The notes beneath the pieces are model-generated. The model was not told where the DNA came from, did not search any database, and was given only the letters and a program-made list of their open reading frames with translations. Positions 1 to 8,945 of a stretch of 64,000 nt of DNA are shown piece after piece. The stretch's first letter is position 1; each line of letters begins with the position of its first letter. A program made the position numbers and the translations under genes. Source of the stretch: UBA5070 sp035913415 (GTDB lineage Bacteria > Fibrobacterota > Fibrobacteria > UBA5070); the NCBI GenBank assembly GCA_035913415.1, contig JAMIIV010000207.1:29866-93865 (forward strand). The letters run 5' to 3'.

Positions 1-1684
1 TGGGCGGGTTGGGCAGGAGCGCGAACGCACCACTGGCCCTGGTCTGGCTGGGGAGTCGCACGGCCTTGGCGGCAGAGGAGTCGAACACCCAGACGCCACC
101 GTTCTCCCACTGGGTGGGAGGCGAGCCGATCACGAGATCGATCGAATCGATGTGGCGCAAACGGGCGATGGTTCCCGTGGTGAGCTGCCGATAGACCGAG
201 GGCGACGAGCGTTTCCAGATCACGGAATCCAGCTCGTTGCGCAACTGGAGTTGGCCGTTGTGGGTCAGATGTGGCTCGCTGCGAGAGGCTCCCCCGTCCA
301 GCAGGGTGGACCAGACCGCATAGGATTCCGGAGCGCGCCGCAGATCGGCCGTGACGAATTGCGAGGTATCGGACAGAAGCAGGGCCGTGCGCGCGTCAGA
401 TCCCGGTCGAACCTCCTTGCGCACGTAGCTGCCCGGCAGAAAACGAGCACCCCGGCTCGCCCCTGAACTGTCCAGGGACAACACGTAATCCTCGATGGCG
501 ACCAGGATCCTCCTTCGGCCTTCCTCGTCGAGGACCGAACTGGAGGGGAGAACGGGCAAACGGTGCCCCGGGCTGCGCCAGACCACTCGGCGACGGGAGG
601 CGTCGGCCATCACCAACTGGTCGTCGGCGGTCGTGCCAACGTCGCCGGCCCAGACGACCTTCGCCTTCTTGCCCGTCCCGATCGGCCCCACCCACAACCC
701 CCAAGCTCCCGAATTGGGGTTGGGGGTCTTCCAGTTTTCCGACGAATCCGGACCCAGGCGGTACAAATCACCCGATTGGTTGTCGACCACGAACAGGCGG
801 TCCGGCCCACCCAGGCTCTCGGGCGCCACCGCGACCGCATCGAAATAGCCACCGTCGGCCTCCAAGGACCACAACCGCTCGCCGGTGGCGGCACGGAATC
901 CGACCACCCTGCCGCTGTCGGCCACGATCTCGTCCAAGCCGTCCTGATCCAGGTCGCCCAGATGGACTCGGATGCCCCAGGGGAGTCGTCCAGGCCGTCT
1001 CCCCAGACTGTCGAAGCCCGTGCCGCGCCAGCGCCGAAGGATCCCGTTCGGCTCGACCAAGTCGATCGAATCGCGGTGGAGGGGGTGTCCCAGGGCGACC
1101 GCCGCGGCACTGGCCAACGACGCACGTCCCTTCTCGCGGAACTGGTGGTCGAGGAACAGAATCTGTCCCCGCGTCCGTTGGTCGTCCCCGCTCAGGCACA
1201 CGATCTCCTCAGCCCCATCGTGGTCGATGTCGACCAGATCGATCCTGCGGACGCCGTCCAGTGAATCCCCCCGGACGGACAGCGACCGAGGTACGAGGGA
1301 ATCTCCCTCCAAGAGCAGCAGGCGTCCATCGGAGCGTCCCAGAAGGATGCGCAGACGGCCATTCTGCGGAGGCAGACTGCGCAGGGCACTGGCACCGATC
1401 TCTCCACCCGCCCCCCAGTACCGGGGCATCGGAACCAGCGTGGTATCCCCTTCTTCCGAACAAAAGATCTGAACGATGTTGCCACCCGTGGTCCATCCCC
1501 CGTAGATGCCGTCGTTGGACGCCACCGCAAGGCAATGTCTGCCATCGGAGAGCGTGACCGAGTCCATGCCTCCGACGCCGGGCATGGCACCGGTGAAGCC
1601 GATGTTCCAGAGCGGACGGACATCGAGCCGAGAAGGGGCCGAGGGAATGGCACAGGCAAGGACGAGGGCAACGAGGCTGATCAT
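1..1684 (-). CDS. Exported FG-GAP/VCBS-like repeat protein, 3' end outside window
   Basis: The frame stays open from its ATG to the left edge, giving about 560 N-terminal residues with the C-terminus missing. It begins with a Sec-type leader (MISLVALVLACAIPSAPS), so the product is exported; the Cys at residue 11 is not in a convincing lipobox. Acidic calcium-loop motifs typical of FG-GAP/VCBS beta-propeller blades recur, for example DIDHDGAEEI near residue 152 and GDLDQDGLDEI near residue 243, spaced among many Trp/Gly-rich strands. No catalytic motif is visible. It is probably a surface or periplasmic propeller of unknown binding role. The following gene on this strand would lie beyond the window. 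Confidence 0.8.
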   Translation of the reverse strand, partial: MISLVALVLACAIPSAPSRLDVRPLWNIGFTGAMPGVGGMDSVTLSDGRHCLAVASNDGIYGGWTTGGNIVQIFCSEEGDTTLVPMPRYWGAGGEIGASALRSLPPQNGRLRILLGRSDGRLLLLEGDSLVPRSLSVRGDSLDGVRRIDLVDIDHDGAEEIVCLSGDDQRTRGQILFLDHQFREKGRASLASAAAVALGHPLHRDSIDLVEPNGILRRWRGTGFDSLGRRPGRLPWGIRVHLGDLDQDGLDEIVADSGRVVGFRAATGERLWSLEADGGYFDAVAVAPESLGGPDRLFVVDNQSGDLYRLGPDSSENWKTPNPNSGAWGLWVGPIGTGKKAKVVWAGDVGTTADDQLVMADASRRRVVWRSPGHRLPVLPSSSVLDEEGRRRILVAIEDYVLSLDSSGASRGARFLPGSYVRKEVRPGSDARTALLLSDTSQFVTADLRRAPESYAVWSTLLDGGASRSEPHLTHNGQLQLRNELDSVIWKRSSPSVYRQLTTGTIARLRHIDSIDLVIGSPPTQWENGGVWVFDSSAAKAVRLPSQTRASGAFALLPNPP

Positions 1685-1749
1685 AAAAGCTCCGGGAATG
1701 GATCGATGATAGGAATCCGTTCCCCCGGTGCCAGCGTCCTCCGGTCTGA

Positions 1750-2343
1750 TCAGGCCAGCGCGCCGCGGGCGCCGCCCGCACCCCCCAGCAAGTGGAACTC
1801 CTCCCCCGGCGTCAGGACCGGGAGCAGATGCAGGATGTCGCCCCGCATGGCAAGCAGGATGCCCAGATAGGTGCGCAGATTGCGGGCGAACTCCGCGAAG
1901 ATCCCGGCCGTACGCGAGACCGGGGGCGGCATCCGTTCCGCCAAGTGCGCCGCGAAGCCGTAGTAGGCACTGGCGCGATCGGCGAGATTGTTCTCGGTGA
2001 TCTGGTAATAACGCCCCACCTGCCGGCCCTGCAAGCCATCCCACAACCCCAGATGCAGCAGATAGCGGTCGGCCGCCGTGCGGTAGCCGTCCAGGCGTTC
2101 CCGTGGACTTCTCATCTTCGATGTCTTGTCGGCCACGTCCATGTCCAGACGCTCTCCTTGGCGATCCACCTCCAGGAGCCACGGCGCTTGCGCCATGTGC
2201 GCCAGAAGCGAGGCCAGGTAGATCGTCGCCGCCGGATCCTCTTCGAAAAGGACGTCCCGTTTTTCGCGTTCCTTCCGCGCGTCCAGGATTCGTTCCACGA
2301 ACCACCCGAACAGGTTTTGTTGTCCGATGTCGACCAAGTCCAT
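1750..2343 (-). CDS. Hypothetical cytoplasmic protein, 197 aa
   Basis: I do not recognise the family. The start was placed at the ATG of MDLVDIGQQNLFGW because GGAGGAGG lies 7 nt upstream; an in-frame start 11 codons earlier has nothing comparable. The protein is helical and charged with no signal peptide, and its middle contains a tract rich in Asp, Lys and Arg (DVADKTSKMRSPRERLDGY). The Gly/Ala-rich C-terminus (LLGGAGGARGALA) looks disordered. It stands alone, 65 nt upstream of the FG-GAP-like gene on the same strand, so the two may be co-transcribed. No function is proposed. Confidence 0.7.
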   Translation of the reverse strand: MDLVDIGQQNLFGWFVERILDARKEREKRDVLFEEDPAATIYLASLLAHMAQAPWLLEVDRQGERLDMDVADKTSKMRSPRERLDGYRTAADRYLLHLGLWDGLQGRQVGRYYQITENNLADRASAYYGFAAHLAERMPPPVSRTAGIFAEFARNLRTYLGILLAMRGDILHLLPVLTPGEEFHLLGGAGGARGALA

Positions 2344-2678
2344 GAGAGCCTCCTCCCGCGAACACTCCGCATCCATTCACGCATCTTGCAGGAAGCGTGC
2401 CGTCGCATACGGGAGCTCGGGGACAAACGGAACCCGGCAGGATCCGCCGCCTTCATGGACACAATCAGACAAACTTCGACAATGGAGTCAGACCCAGAGA
2501 CAATGCATGGTTCCGCCAATATCGTTCCGGGCAAGAGACCGCCCCCCCGTTGCGTTCGCCGGAGCGGACAAATCGAGGCGGCTTGCTCCGGGGATCTCGA
2601 CACGCTCGATCACCGGACGGACAAGCTCGACCACCGGGCTGAAACGATCAAGCAGCTCGACCAGGGCCCCGCGAGGGA
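2344..2678. other. 335-nt gap with no convincing gene
   Basis: This stretch separates the amylase gene (ends 2679) from the 197-aa hypothetical gene (starts 2343), both on the minus strand. Reading frames crossing it have no ribosome-binding site and no recognisable protein character. The 2460-2515 part is distinctly AT-richer than its surroundings, so it probably carries the promoter of the downstream minus-strand gene, but I could not place a good -35/-10 pair. Confidence 0.5.
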
Positions 2679-3995
2679 TCAGTCTTCCAGGAGCCACATC
2701 TGCGCTTGCCGTGGAGGCAAGGCCAGGTGGAGGTGTTCGTCGAGGATGGTCATGCGGTGCTGGTGGATCTGGCAACGGTAGGTTCCCCGGCGCAGGCACG
2801 AGGCGTCCAGGAAAGGACTGCTCCAGTGCCGGCCCTTGTTGACGGCGACCAGGCCGCGGTCGCCCCGCACGAAGACCAGGCAGTCGTCGTCCTCCCACAG
2901 CGTGCGCTGGGGGAGACCGTGTACCGCATTGTGGAATCCGACCATCTGCACGATGTCGTAGCGATCCCAGCACCCGTCCCAGCGACCGTTGTCTTCGGGG
3001 AATCGCACCACACTCTCGCCGTGGTCGGAATAGACCATGGGCACGCCTCCGTCGCGCCCCAGCACGTAGGCGTTGGCCAAAAACTCGTCGTGCCCCTCCA
3101 GGATCATGCCTCGGAATCCGTCGTTGTTGGGGACGTCGTGGGTGATGGTGAACGTGACGGCCTGGTGCGGCGGCAGGGCCATCCCCACCGCGGCTGGATC
3201 GGAGAGGCAGCGCATGGAGCCGCCCGGAGAGAACGCCCGCAGCAGCGATTGCTGGAGCGGGAAGTCGTAGCAGGGCAGGCCCGTGTCGCGTACGATGGGC
3301 CAGAGGAATTCGCGATTCTGCTGGTCGTCGAAGGTCAGGGTCTCGCCGAACAGGAACTTGCCCCGCAAGGGCTCGGAGTGGAAGACGGCCGTGATGTGGT
3401 CGGTGGGCAGATGCTTGACGGCGTCCACACGGAAGCCTTCGAAGCCGATGTCGACCAAAGCCTTGAGGCAGCGGATCTGTTCCTGGACCACAGCGATGGA
3501 CAAGACCAGATCGGGCAAACCCGACAGGGCGCGATGGACGATCTCCTCGGAATCCGTCCAGTCGGCGATGTCGCGCGGCGGGTGGAAATCGCGCTCGGTG
3601 AACAGGCCTTCGTCGAGGTTGCCGTAGAGCCGGTCCTTCTCGAACTCCTCGCGTTCGGCGGCGTAGCGCGCCAATTCCGCACGGCCGGGGAACTGGAATC
3701 GGTCCGTGCGGTTCTCGTTGGCCATGTGGTTGAAGACGACATCGACGTACGATCGCACGCCCAGAGCCTTCAAAGCCTGGATGGCCGCGACAAGATCCGC
3801 CTTGCGCCCCGACCACGAGCGCACCACGCGGTAGTCCTTGGGCTGGTAGGCCTGCCACCATTCGGACCCCTCGGGATCGGAATAGAACGGCGGTGGGAAC
3901 AACACCGCACCGTAGCCGGCGGCGGCGATCTCCTGGGCTTTGGCGGCGATCTCCTGGTAGGTCCAGTGGAAGGCGTGGAGGATGACATCGCGCAT
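2679..3995 (-). CDS. Intracellular GH13 alpha-amylase family enzyme
   Basis: A 438-aa GH13 (alpha/beta)8-barrel hydrolase acting on alpha-1,4-glucans such as glycogen or maltodextrin. All four conserved regions are visible: DVVFNH (residues 85-90), GFRVDAVKH (187-195, nucleophile Asp191), GETL with the acid/base Glu218, and TITHDVPNN (transition-state Asp near 287). A short beta-rich C-domain follows. There is no signal peptide, so it should work in the cytoplasm, unlike the secreted glycanases later in the window. ATG chosen with AGGAG a few bases upstream. The nearest gene on the strand is the GspE/PilB ATPase 120 nt upstream; they look functionally unrelated. Whether it is an alpha-amylase, a G4/G6-forming amylase or a related transferase cannot be read from the motifs. 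Confidence 0.93.
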   Translation of the reverse strand: MRDVILHAFHWTYQEIAAKAQEIAAAGYGAVLFPPPFYSDPEGSEWWQAYQPKDYRVVRSWSGRKADLVAAIQALKALGVRSYVDVVFNHMANENRTDRFQFPGRAELARYAAEREEFEKDRLYGNLDEGLFTERDFHPPRDIADWTDSEEIVHRALSGLPDLVLSIAVVQEQIRCLKALVDIGFEGFRVDAVKHLPTDHITAVFHSEPLRGKFLFGETLTFDDQQNREFLWPIVRDTGLPCYDFPLQQSLLRAFSPGGSMRCLSDPAAVGMALPPHQAVTFTITHDVPNNDGFRGMILEGHDEFLANAYVLGRDGGVPMVYSDHGESVVRFPEDNGRWDGCWDRYDIVQMVGFHNAVHGLPQRTLWEDDDCLVFVRGDRGLVAVNKGRHWSSPFLDASCLRRGTYRCQIHQHRMTILDEHLHLALPPRQAQMWLLED

Positions 3996-4117
3996 GGGGG
4001 GAACTCCTGCCGAAATCCCACCGAGGGAGGATGAAGGGGATGCAAGGATCCGGCTTGATCGAGAAATGAAGGAAAACCGCCGAACTCCGAAGCTCCGGGA
4101 GTGAGCTCCGTCACGGA

Positions 4118-5809
4118 TCAATCGAGGGAGACGCGTTCGAGCTCTTCCAACGTGGTGAGACCGCGCAGCACTTTCTTGAGGCCGTCCCAGCGCAGCGGTT
4201 TGTAACCCGTGCGCAAGGCGCACTCGGCGATTTCCACGGCCGTGGCCCGTTGCGAGATCTGCTGGCGCAGTTCGTCGGTGAACATGAGCGTCTCGTGGAG
4301 CGCGATACGGCCGTAGAACCCGGTGCCGCTGCAGGCGTTGCAACCGCGGCCGCGGTAGAACTTGACCTCGGTGGGCCCATCGCGTTCGAAGAGCTCCTCG
4401 ATCAGATCTTCGGGGGTGTCGACAGGCTCGCGACAGGCTTCGCAGATGCGACGCACCAGGCGCTGCCCCATGACCCCCACCAGGGCGGGCGCCACCAGGT
4501 AGGGCTCGATGCCGAAATCGATCAGGCGCGTCACGGCGTGGATCGCGGAATTGGCATGCAGAGTGGTGAGCACGAAGTGGCCCGTGAGGGCCGCCTGCAG
4601 ACCGATGCGCGCGGTTTCCTCGTCGCGGATCTCGCCCACCAGGATGATGTCGGGATCCTGGCGAAGGAAGCTTCGCAGCGCGTTGGCGAAGGTGAGGTCG
4701 ACGGCGGGGTTGACCTGCACCTGGGTGATGCCGTCGAGACGGATTTCGACGGGATCCTCGATGGTCATGATGTTGACGCCCTCGCGATTGAGCTCGCGGA
4801 GCATGGCGTACAACGTGGTGGTCTTGCCCGAGCCCGTGGGGCCGGTCATGAGGAACACGCCATTGGGATGGCGGAGCGCCTTGTGCACGGCCTTGGAAGA
4901 GCCCACCGAGAGGGCGATGGCGTCCAACCCAGGGGTGGAGGCCTTCTTCATCTGGCTGAGCAGGCGCAACACCACCTTCTCGCCGTAGATGGTGGGAATG
5001 CACGAGAATCGGAAATCAAGGGAACGTCCCTCGAGGGGAAACTGGATGCGGCCGTCCTGCGGCTTGCGTTTTTCCACGATGTCGAGGTTGGCGATGACCT
5101 TCAGCCGCGACACCAGGGCCAGCATCACCCCGTGGGTGAGGGTGGTGCGTTCGTGCAACACGCCGTCGATGCGGAACCGCACGCGCACCTTGGTCTCACC
5201 TGGCTCGATGTGGATATCCGAGGCGCGATCCTTGGCCGCCCAGAGGAACAGGGCTTCGACGAACTCCACCACGCCCTGATCACCAGAGATCTGCTGTAGC
5301 ATCTCGTGGGAGACGGGTTCCTCGTTGGAGAAGAAGTTCTTGGCCTGCAGGGCGCGGACCTTCTTCTCGACCTTGTCCTCCGACGAATAGTGCACCTCGA
5401 TGGAGGAGGTGATGTCGTCGGGCCAAGCGAACACCGGGCTGACGGGCATGCGCAGCGCCGATGACAATTCCTGCAATCCCTGACGGTCGAGGGGGTCCTT
5501 GCAGGCCACGGTGACCGTGCCGCCCAGTTCGTAGAGCGGGATGGCCGAGACCTTCTCGGCCAAGGCCTTGGGAATGCGGCTCAGGAGGTCGGAGGCGAAG
5601 ATGGTGGTGTCCAGATCGACCACGGCGACGGCGATGGAGTCGCCCCACACCCGGCAGAGGGGATTCTTGTCGTGGGGGCGCATGCGCACCAGGATCTGCA
5701 GCGCCCGGAACGGATCGCCTTCGGATTCGCGGAACACGCCTTCGAAGTCGGCTCGCTCCAGAAGCCGCGAAGCGATCAACCCCTTCCAGAAGTCAGGATT
5801 CGGGGTCAT
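4118..5809 (-). CDS. GspE/PilB-family secretion or pilus-assembly ATPase
   Basis: A 563-aa hexameric traffic ATPase that powers type IV pilus extension or type II secretion from the inner membrane. Order of parts: N-terminal MshEN-like region (about 1-150), N2 domain with DIHIEP and RFRIDG (about 198-225), Walker A GPTGSGKT (323-330), Asp box, Walker B DIILVGEIRDEE, His box (TTLHANSA), and a zinc-type tetracysteine (CEAC ... CNAC) near residues 450-490, as in full-length PilB/GspE. Its start overlaps the end of the 54-aa gene by 17 nt, so it is the last gene of the kinase/receiver/small protein/ATPase operon. No other pilus or secretion gene is in the window, so which machine it serves is unknown. 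Confidence 0.93.
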   Translation of the reverse strand: MTPNPDFWKGLIASRLLERADFEGVFRESEGDPFRALQILVRMRPHDKNPLCRVWGDSIAVAVVDLDTTIFASDLLSRIPKALAEKVSAIPLYELGGTVTVACKDPLDRQGLQELSSALRMPVSPVFAWPDDITSSIEVHYSSEDKVEKKVRALQAKNFFSNEEPVSHEMLQQISGDQGVVEFVEALFLWAAKDRASDIHIEPGETKVRVRFRIDGVLHERTTLTHGVMLALVSRLKVIANLDIVEKRKPQDGRIQFPLEGRSLDFRFSCIPTIYGEKVVLRLLSQMKKASTPGLDAIALSVGSSKAVHKALRHPNGVFLMTGPTGSGKTTTLYAMLRELNREGVNIMTIEDPVEIRLDGITQVQVNPAVDLTFANALRSFLRQDPDIILVGEIRDEETARIGLQAALTGHFVLTTLHANSAIHAVTRLIDFGIEPYLVAPALVGVMGQRLVRRICEACREPVDTPEDLIEELFERDGPTEVKFYRGRGCNACSGTGFYGRIALHETLMFTDELRQQISQRATAVEIAECALRTGYKPLRWDGLKKVLRGLTTLEELERVSLD

Positions 5810-5957
5810 GGCCGCCTCCCTTGGGCTTCTTGCGGCGCGACTTCATCAATTCGTTGATCTCCTCCTGGGAAACCCGCAGCGACTTGGCCGGGGCATCCAT
5901 CATCTCGTCCTGCGCGATCTCCTCGAGCAGTTCGGAAAGCCGGAACCGCGGCTTCAT
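5793..5957 (-). CDS. 54-aa charged protein between receiver and PilB-like ATPase
   Basis: I do not recognise this small protein. The ATG at 5957 overlaps the receiver stop codon (ATGA), with AGG-rich sequence upstream, and its own stop lies 17 nt inside the ATPase gene, so coupling supports a genuine gene. It has an acidic amphipathic first half (LSELLEEIAQDEMMD) and a basic tail (SRRKKPKGG). The size and position suit an adaptor between the response regulator and the ATPase, but that is inference. A longer version beginning 8 codons earlier is possible but lacks the overlap signature. Confidence 0.65.
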   Translation of the reverse strand: MKPRFRLSELLEEIAQDEMMDAPAKSLRVSQEEINELMKSRRKKPKGGGHDPES

Positions 5958-6451
5958 TCCTGGACCTCGCCCTCGGTCCATTCCCTCCAGGTCTTGAGCA
6001 CTTGGTGGCTGATTTCCTGGACGGGAGTGTCCTTGCGCAGGTAGTTGGCCGCTCCGATGTCGAAGCAGTTCTCGACCGTCATGCGGTCGGTGACCGAGGT
6101 GAGCATGATGACGGCGATTTCCGGACAGATCTCCAGGATGGCCGGCAGCGCTTCTTCCCCCGACATCTGGGGCATGTTGATGTCCAGCAGGATCACATCG
6201 GGCCGGTGTTCACGGACCGCCTCGATGGCTTCCTTGCCGTTTTTCGCTTCGGCGGCGATCTCGAACCCGGCCCGCGCCAACACGGCCTTCATGAGCATGC
6301 GGATGTGGGGCTCGTCGTCGGCCACCACCACCTTGGGCAGGAGCTGCTGGTCGGGGGGCTCCGGGGGGGCGACTGGTGCTGGCGTGGAGGGCGTCGGGGA
6401 GGCAACGGGCACCTGCACCTCCGCCGCCTTTTTGTCTCTTCCCCAGTTCAT
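5954..6451 (-). CDS. Single-domain response regulator with Pro-rich N-terminal arm
   Basis: A 165-aa CheY-like receiver. After a Pro/Ala-rich linker of about 38 residues comes a full receiver: acidic pair DDE after the first strand, phospho-acceptor Asp in LLDINMPQMSG, Thr in LTSV and the conserved Lys in YLRKDTP. There is no output domain, so signalling must go through protein contact. It is joined to the kinase gene upstream and the 54-aa gene downstream by ATGA overlaps, making it the obvious phosphorylation partner of the kinase. The Pro-rich N-terminal extension is unusual for a stand-alone receiver and may be a tether. Confidence 0.92.
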   Translation of the reverse strand: MNWGRDKKAAEVQVPVASPTPSTPAPVAPPEPPDQQLLPKVVVADDEPHIRMLMKAVLARAGFEIAAEAKNGKEAIEAVREHRPDVILLDINMPQMSGEEALPAILEICPEIAVIMLTSVTDRMTVENCFDIGAANYLRKDTPVQEISHQVLKTWREWTEGEVQE

Positions 6452-7653
6452 GCGTCACCCGCCTTCTTGCGCGGCTCAAGCGAACCTGCCAATGGGTAGA
6501 CGGCGACGAACTCGGTGCCGCCCTCTTCGGTGGAGACGAACGAGATGTTTCCCCCGAGGTACTTCTCGGTGAGGTACTTCATGCTGTAGGTGCCCAATCC
6601 ACGGCCATTGCCCTTGGTGGAAAAGGACCGATTGAAGATCTGCAGCCGGATCTTCTCCGGCATGTACGCCGGGTTGCGCACCGCGAAGGCAACCTGGCCG
6701 TCCCGATCTTGGCAATCGATCACGACGGTCTCTCCCGGCAACGAGGCTTCCAAGGCGTTCTTCGTCATGTTCGACAACACGCGCAGCAACAACGTGGGAT
6801 CGGAGGAAAACGAGATGTCGGCTGCATCGGGCGACACCACCAGGTGGCGCCCTTCGAGATAGTCGGGGCGATCGAAACTGTTCCGCACGGTCTCGATCGC
6901 CTCGGAAGAGCGTACGGAACGCACCTGGACCAGCAGTTCGTTGGCCTCGGCGGCCAGCAGGATGCGATGGGCGTTGATCTCGTCGACGATGCGTTCGGAG
7001 AGCACCCCCACTCGCTGGACGAGCTCGGATCGATCGAGGATGCTGTCGCCTTCCATCCCCAGCAATGTCGAGAACCCCCGCAACGCGGAGGCGGTATTCA
7101 TGATGTCGTGGAGGAAGATCTTCTCGAGGAAGTTCTTGCGTTTTTCCTCGGCGATGTCGACGGCTGTGAAGAGCGTGAAGGTCTCACCACCCATCTCGAC
7201 CGGAGACGCCCAGATCCGCAGATCCATCGCTTCTTCCTGACCCTCGCGGCGGACCTTCAAGCGGCATTCTTCGGTGGCGGCACTGCCGGCCTGGCTTTGT
7301 TTGATGGCGTTGGCCGCACCGCAGTAACGACACGACGCCGTGGTCCCGCACCCACCTGCACTTTCGTCGTGGTGCACACACCCCATGGCCTCTCCGGTCC
7401 GCATACCCACCAGGCATTCGAGATCTTCGGCCCCCAAAACCTTCAGCGCGGCCTGGTTGGCAAAGACGATCTGCCGGTGGGAATCCAGGACCACCACCAG
7501 GTTGGGCACCAGCTGGAGCGCCTCACGAAAACTCTTTTCGGCGCGCACGATCCCGGCACCCCGCTGGAGATCTGCGGAGGTACTGCGTTCGGCAGGCAGA
7601 AATTCGGTCGGCTGCGGCGTGTTCACCAAGGAGCTCCCTCGGGTTCGAATCAT
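6448..7653 (-). CDS. Soluble PAS sensor histidine kinase
   Basis: A 401-aa cytosolic kinase with no transmembrane segment. A PAS domain (about 38-165) carries an inserted Cys/His cluster (GCVHHDE ... GGCG ... CRYCGA, residues 91-113) that could hold a metal or sense redox state. The dimerisation helix has the phospho-acceptor His182 in FLHDIMN, followed by the ATPase domain with N-box (NMTKNALEAS, about 295-304) and G-box (STKGNGRGLGTYS). ATG 7653 was preferred because GGGGAG precedes it; a TTG 16 codons earlier has no such site. It leads the four-gene operon ending in the PilB/GspE ATPase and is divergent from the dehydrogenase gene at 7765. Confidence 0.9.
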   Translation of the reverse strand: MIRTRGSSLVNTPQPTEFLPAERSTSADLQRGAGIVRAEKSFREALQLVPNLVVVLDSHRQIVFANQAALKVLGAEDLECLVGMRTGEAMGCVHHDESAGGCGTTASCRYCGAANAIKQSQAGSAATEECRLKVRREGQEEAMDLRIWASPVEMGGETFTLFTAVDIAEEKRKNFLEKIFLHDIMNTASALRGFSTLLGMEGDSILDRSELVQRVGVLSERIVDEINAHRILLAAEANELLVQVRSVRSSEAIETVRNSFDRPDYLEGRHLVVSPDAADISFSSDPTLLLRVLSNMTKNALEASLPGETVVIDCQDRDGQVAFAVRNPAYMPEKIRLQIFNRSFSTKGNGRGLGTYSMKYLTEKYLGGNISFVSTEEGGTEFVAVYPLAGSLEPRKKAGDA

Positions 7654-7764
7654 GACTCCCCACAGGAAACCATCCGGGAGTCCGAAAGTCAATGCTCGCA
7701 ACGGGATAGCAGGTTTCCATCCACCCCCCGTGGCAGGCTATCTTGACCGGTCATGGAGGAGTAC

Positions 7765-8625
7765 ATGGACATCGCTTTTCTGGGTCTGGGAATCATGGGA
7801 TCCCGCATGGCCACCAACCTTTCCGCCGCGGGTCACACCGTACGGGTCTGGAACCGCTCATCCGACAAAGCCCAGGCCCTGGCCAGCGCCGGATGCATTC
7901 CTTGCCTCACTCCCGCGGAGGCTGTCCAAGGGGTACAGCTGGTCATCACCATGCTTGCCGATCCTCCCGCTTTGGAGTCGGTCGCCCACCAAGGCGGGCT
8001 CCTGGCCGCGATGCCCCAAAACTGCCTGTGGCTCGATTGCAGCACCGTCGACCCCGAGACCTCGCGGCGCCTGGGCGCCGAGGCCGCTTCGCGAGGCCTG
8101 CGCTTCCTGGACGCTCCCGTGTCGGGATCTCTGGGCGCCGCCGCCGCAGGCAAGCTGATCTTCCTGGTGGGAGGCGATGCCCAAGACCTGGACCAAGCAC
8201 GTCCAGCCCTCGAGGCGATGGGCGTGCGCATCGTGCATGCCGGACCTGTCGGCGCCGGATCCGCCTTGAAGCTGATCAACAATCTGTTTCTCGCCCAAAC
8301 CCAGGCGGCCTGGTCGGAATCGCTGGGACTGGCCACCAAGTTGGGACTGTCCATCGAGATGGTCCACGACGCCATCCTGCCGTCCCACGTCGCCCCGGGG
8401 TTCCTGACGTTCAAACGACCGAAGCTCGAGGCGAAGGAATGGAGCCCCGAATTCCCGCTGCGGCTGGCCTTGAAGGACGTCCGGCTGGCCCTGGCTTGCG
8501 CCCGGGAAGCCGGGCTGGAACTGGAGCAGGCCAACGCCTGTGAACACCTCTACACCAAAGCCTTCGAGCGATCCTTGGGCGACCTGGACATCAGCGCCAT
8601 CCACGAGGTGGCATCGGGCCTCTGA
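7765..8625 (+). CDS. NAD(P)-dependent beta-hydroxyacid dehydrogenase (3-hydroxyisobutyrate dehydrogenase/GLYR1 type)
   Basis: A 286-aa two-domain dehydrogenase. The N-terminus has the Rossmann motif GLGIMG followed by the family pattern around NRSSDKA; the substrate-binding motif DAPVSGSLGAA lies near residue 119 and the catalytic Lys region GSALKLINN near 170, all as in 3-hydroxyisobutyrate, tartronate-semialdehyde and succinic-semialdehyde reductases. The ATG at 7765 was chosen because GGAGGAG lies 3-9 nt upstream; the in-frame ATG at 7753 would place this site inside the gene. It stands alone, divergent from the histidine kinase. The exact small hydroxyacid or semialdehyde substrate cannot be assigned. 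Confidence 0.9.
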   Translation: MDIAFLGLGIMGSRMATNLSAAGHTVRVWNRSSDKAQALASAGCIPCLTPAEAVQGVQLVITMLADPPALESVAHQGGLLAAMPQNCLWLDCSTVDPETSRRLGAEAASRGLRFLDAPVSGSLGAAAAGKLIFLVGGDAQDLDQARPALEAMGVRIVHAGPVGAGSALKLINNLFLAQTQAAWSESLGLATKLGLSIEMVHDAILPSHVAPGFLTFKRPKLEAKEWSPEFPLRLALKDVRLALACAREAGLELEQANACEHLYTKAFERSLGDLDISAIHEVASGL

Positions 8626-8630
8626 TTCGC

Positions 8631-8945
8631 CTACGGCATCAGCAGCCGGCAGTCGACCCAACCCTCCATCGTACGGACCTGAACCCGCAGGTGGACTCCC
8701 ATCCCCGTGGGCAAAAGCACCCCGTCCGTGCGACGCCCCGACGAAAAGGATGCCCAGAGCAACTGCCCCAAAGAGTCCAGGACTCGCACAGGCGCCCCGA
8801 TCAAATCGGGAGGAAGAACCAAGTGGCCGCTGGGCTCAACTCGCCCCTCAACCACATCCGAGCGAGTCCGGTTGTCGGGATGGGCAGGGGAATCGCCCTC
8901 CACTGAGGCGGACGCGGACGGTGCGGGTGGGAACATTCCGGACAT
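8631..8945 (-). CDS. Small ORF resembling a C-terminal sorting-type domain
   Basis: A 104-aa frame in the 514-nt gap between two plus-strand genes. Its last 65 residues (GHLVLPPDLIGAPVRVLDSL onward) have the rhythm of the C-terminal export/sorting domains on secreted proteins here, in which a short beta strand is followed by a VRVxDxxG step. No signal peptide is visible and the ribosome-binding site is weak. It could be a remnant of a larger secreted protein, a small real gene, or chance coding in GC-rich DNA. Nothing else is evident in this gap except the leader of the NYN gene after about 9000. Confidence 0.35.
   Translation of the reverse strand: MSGMFPPAPSASASVEGDSPAHPDNRTRSDVVEGRVEPSGHLVLPPDLIGAPVRVLDSLGQLLWASFSSGRRTDGVLLPTGMGVHLRVQVRTMEGWVDCRLLMP

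Noticed and set aside
7620..7660. Sequence GGGTTCGAATC near the kinase start, like a T-arm
   Set aside because: No matching acceptor or D-arm nearby; it is part of the kinase coding start.
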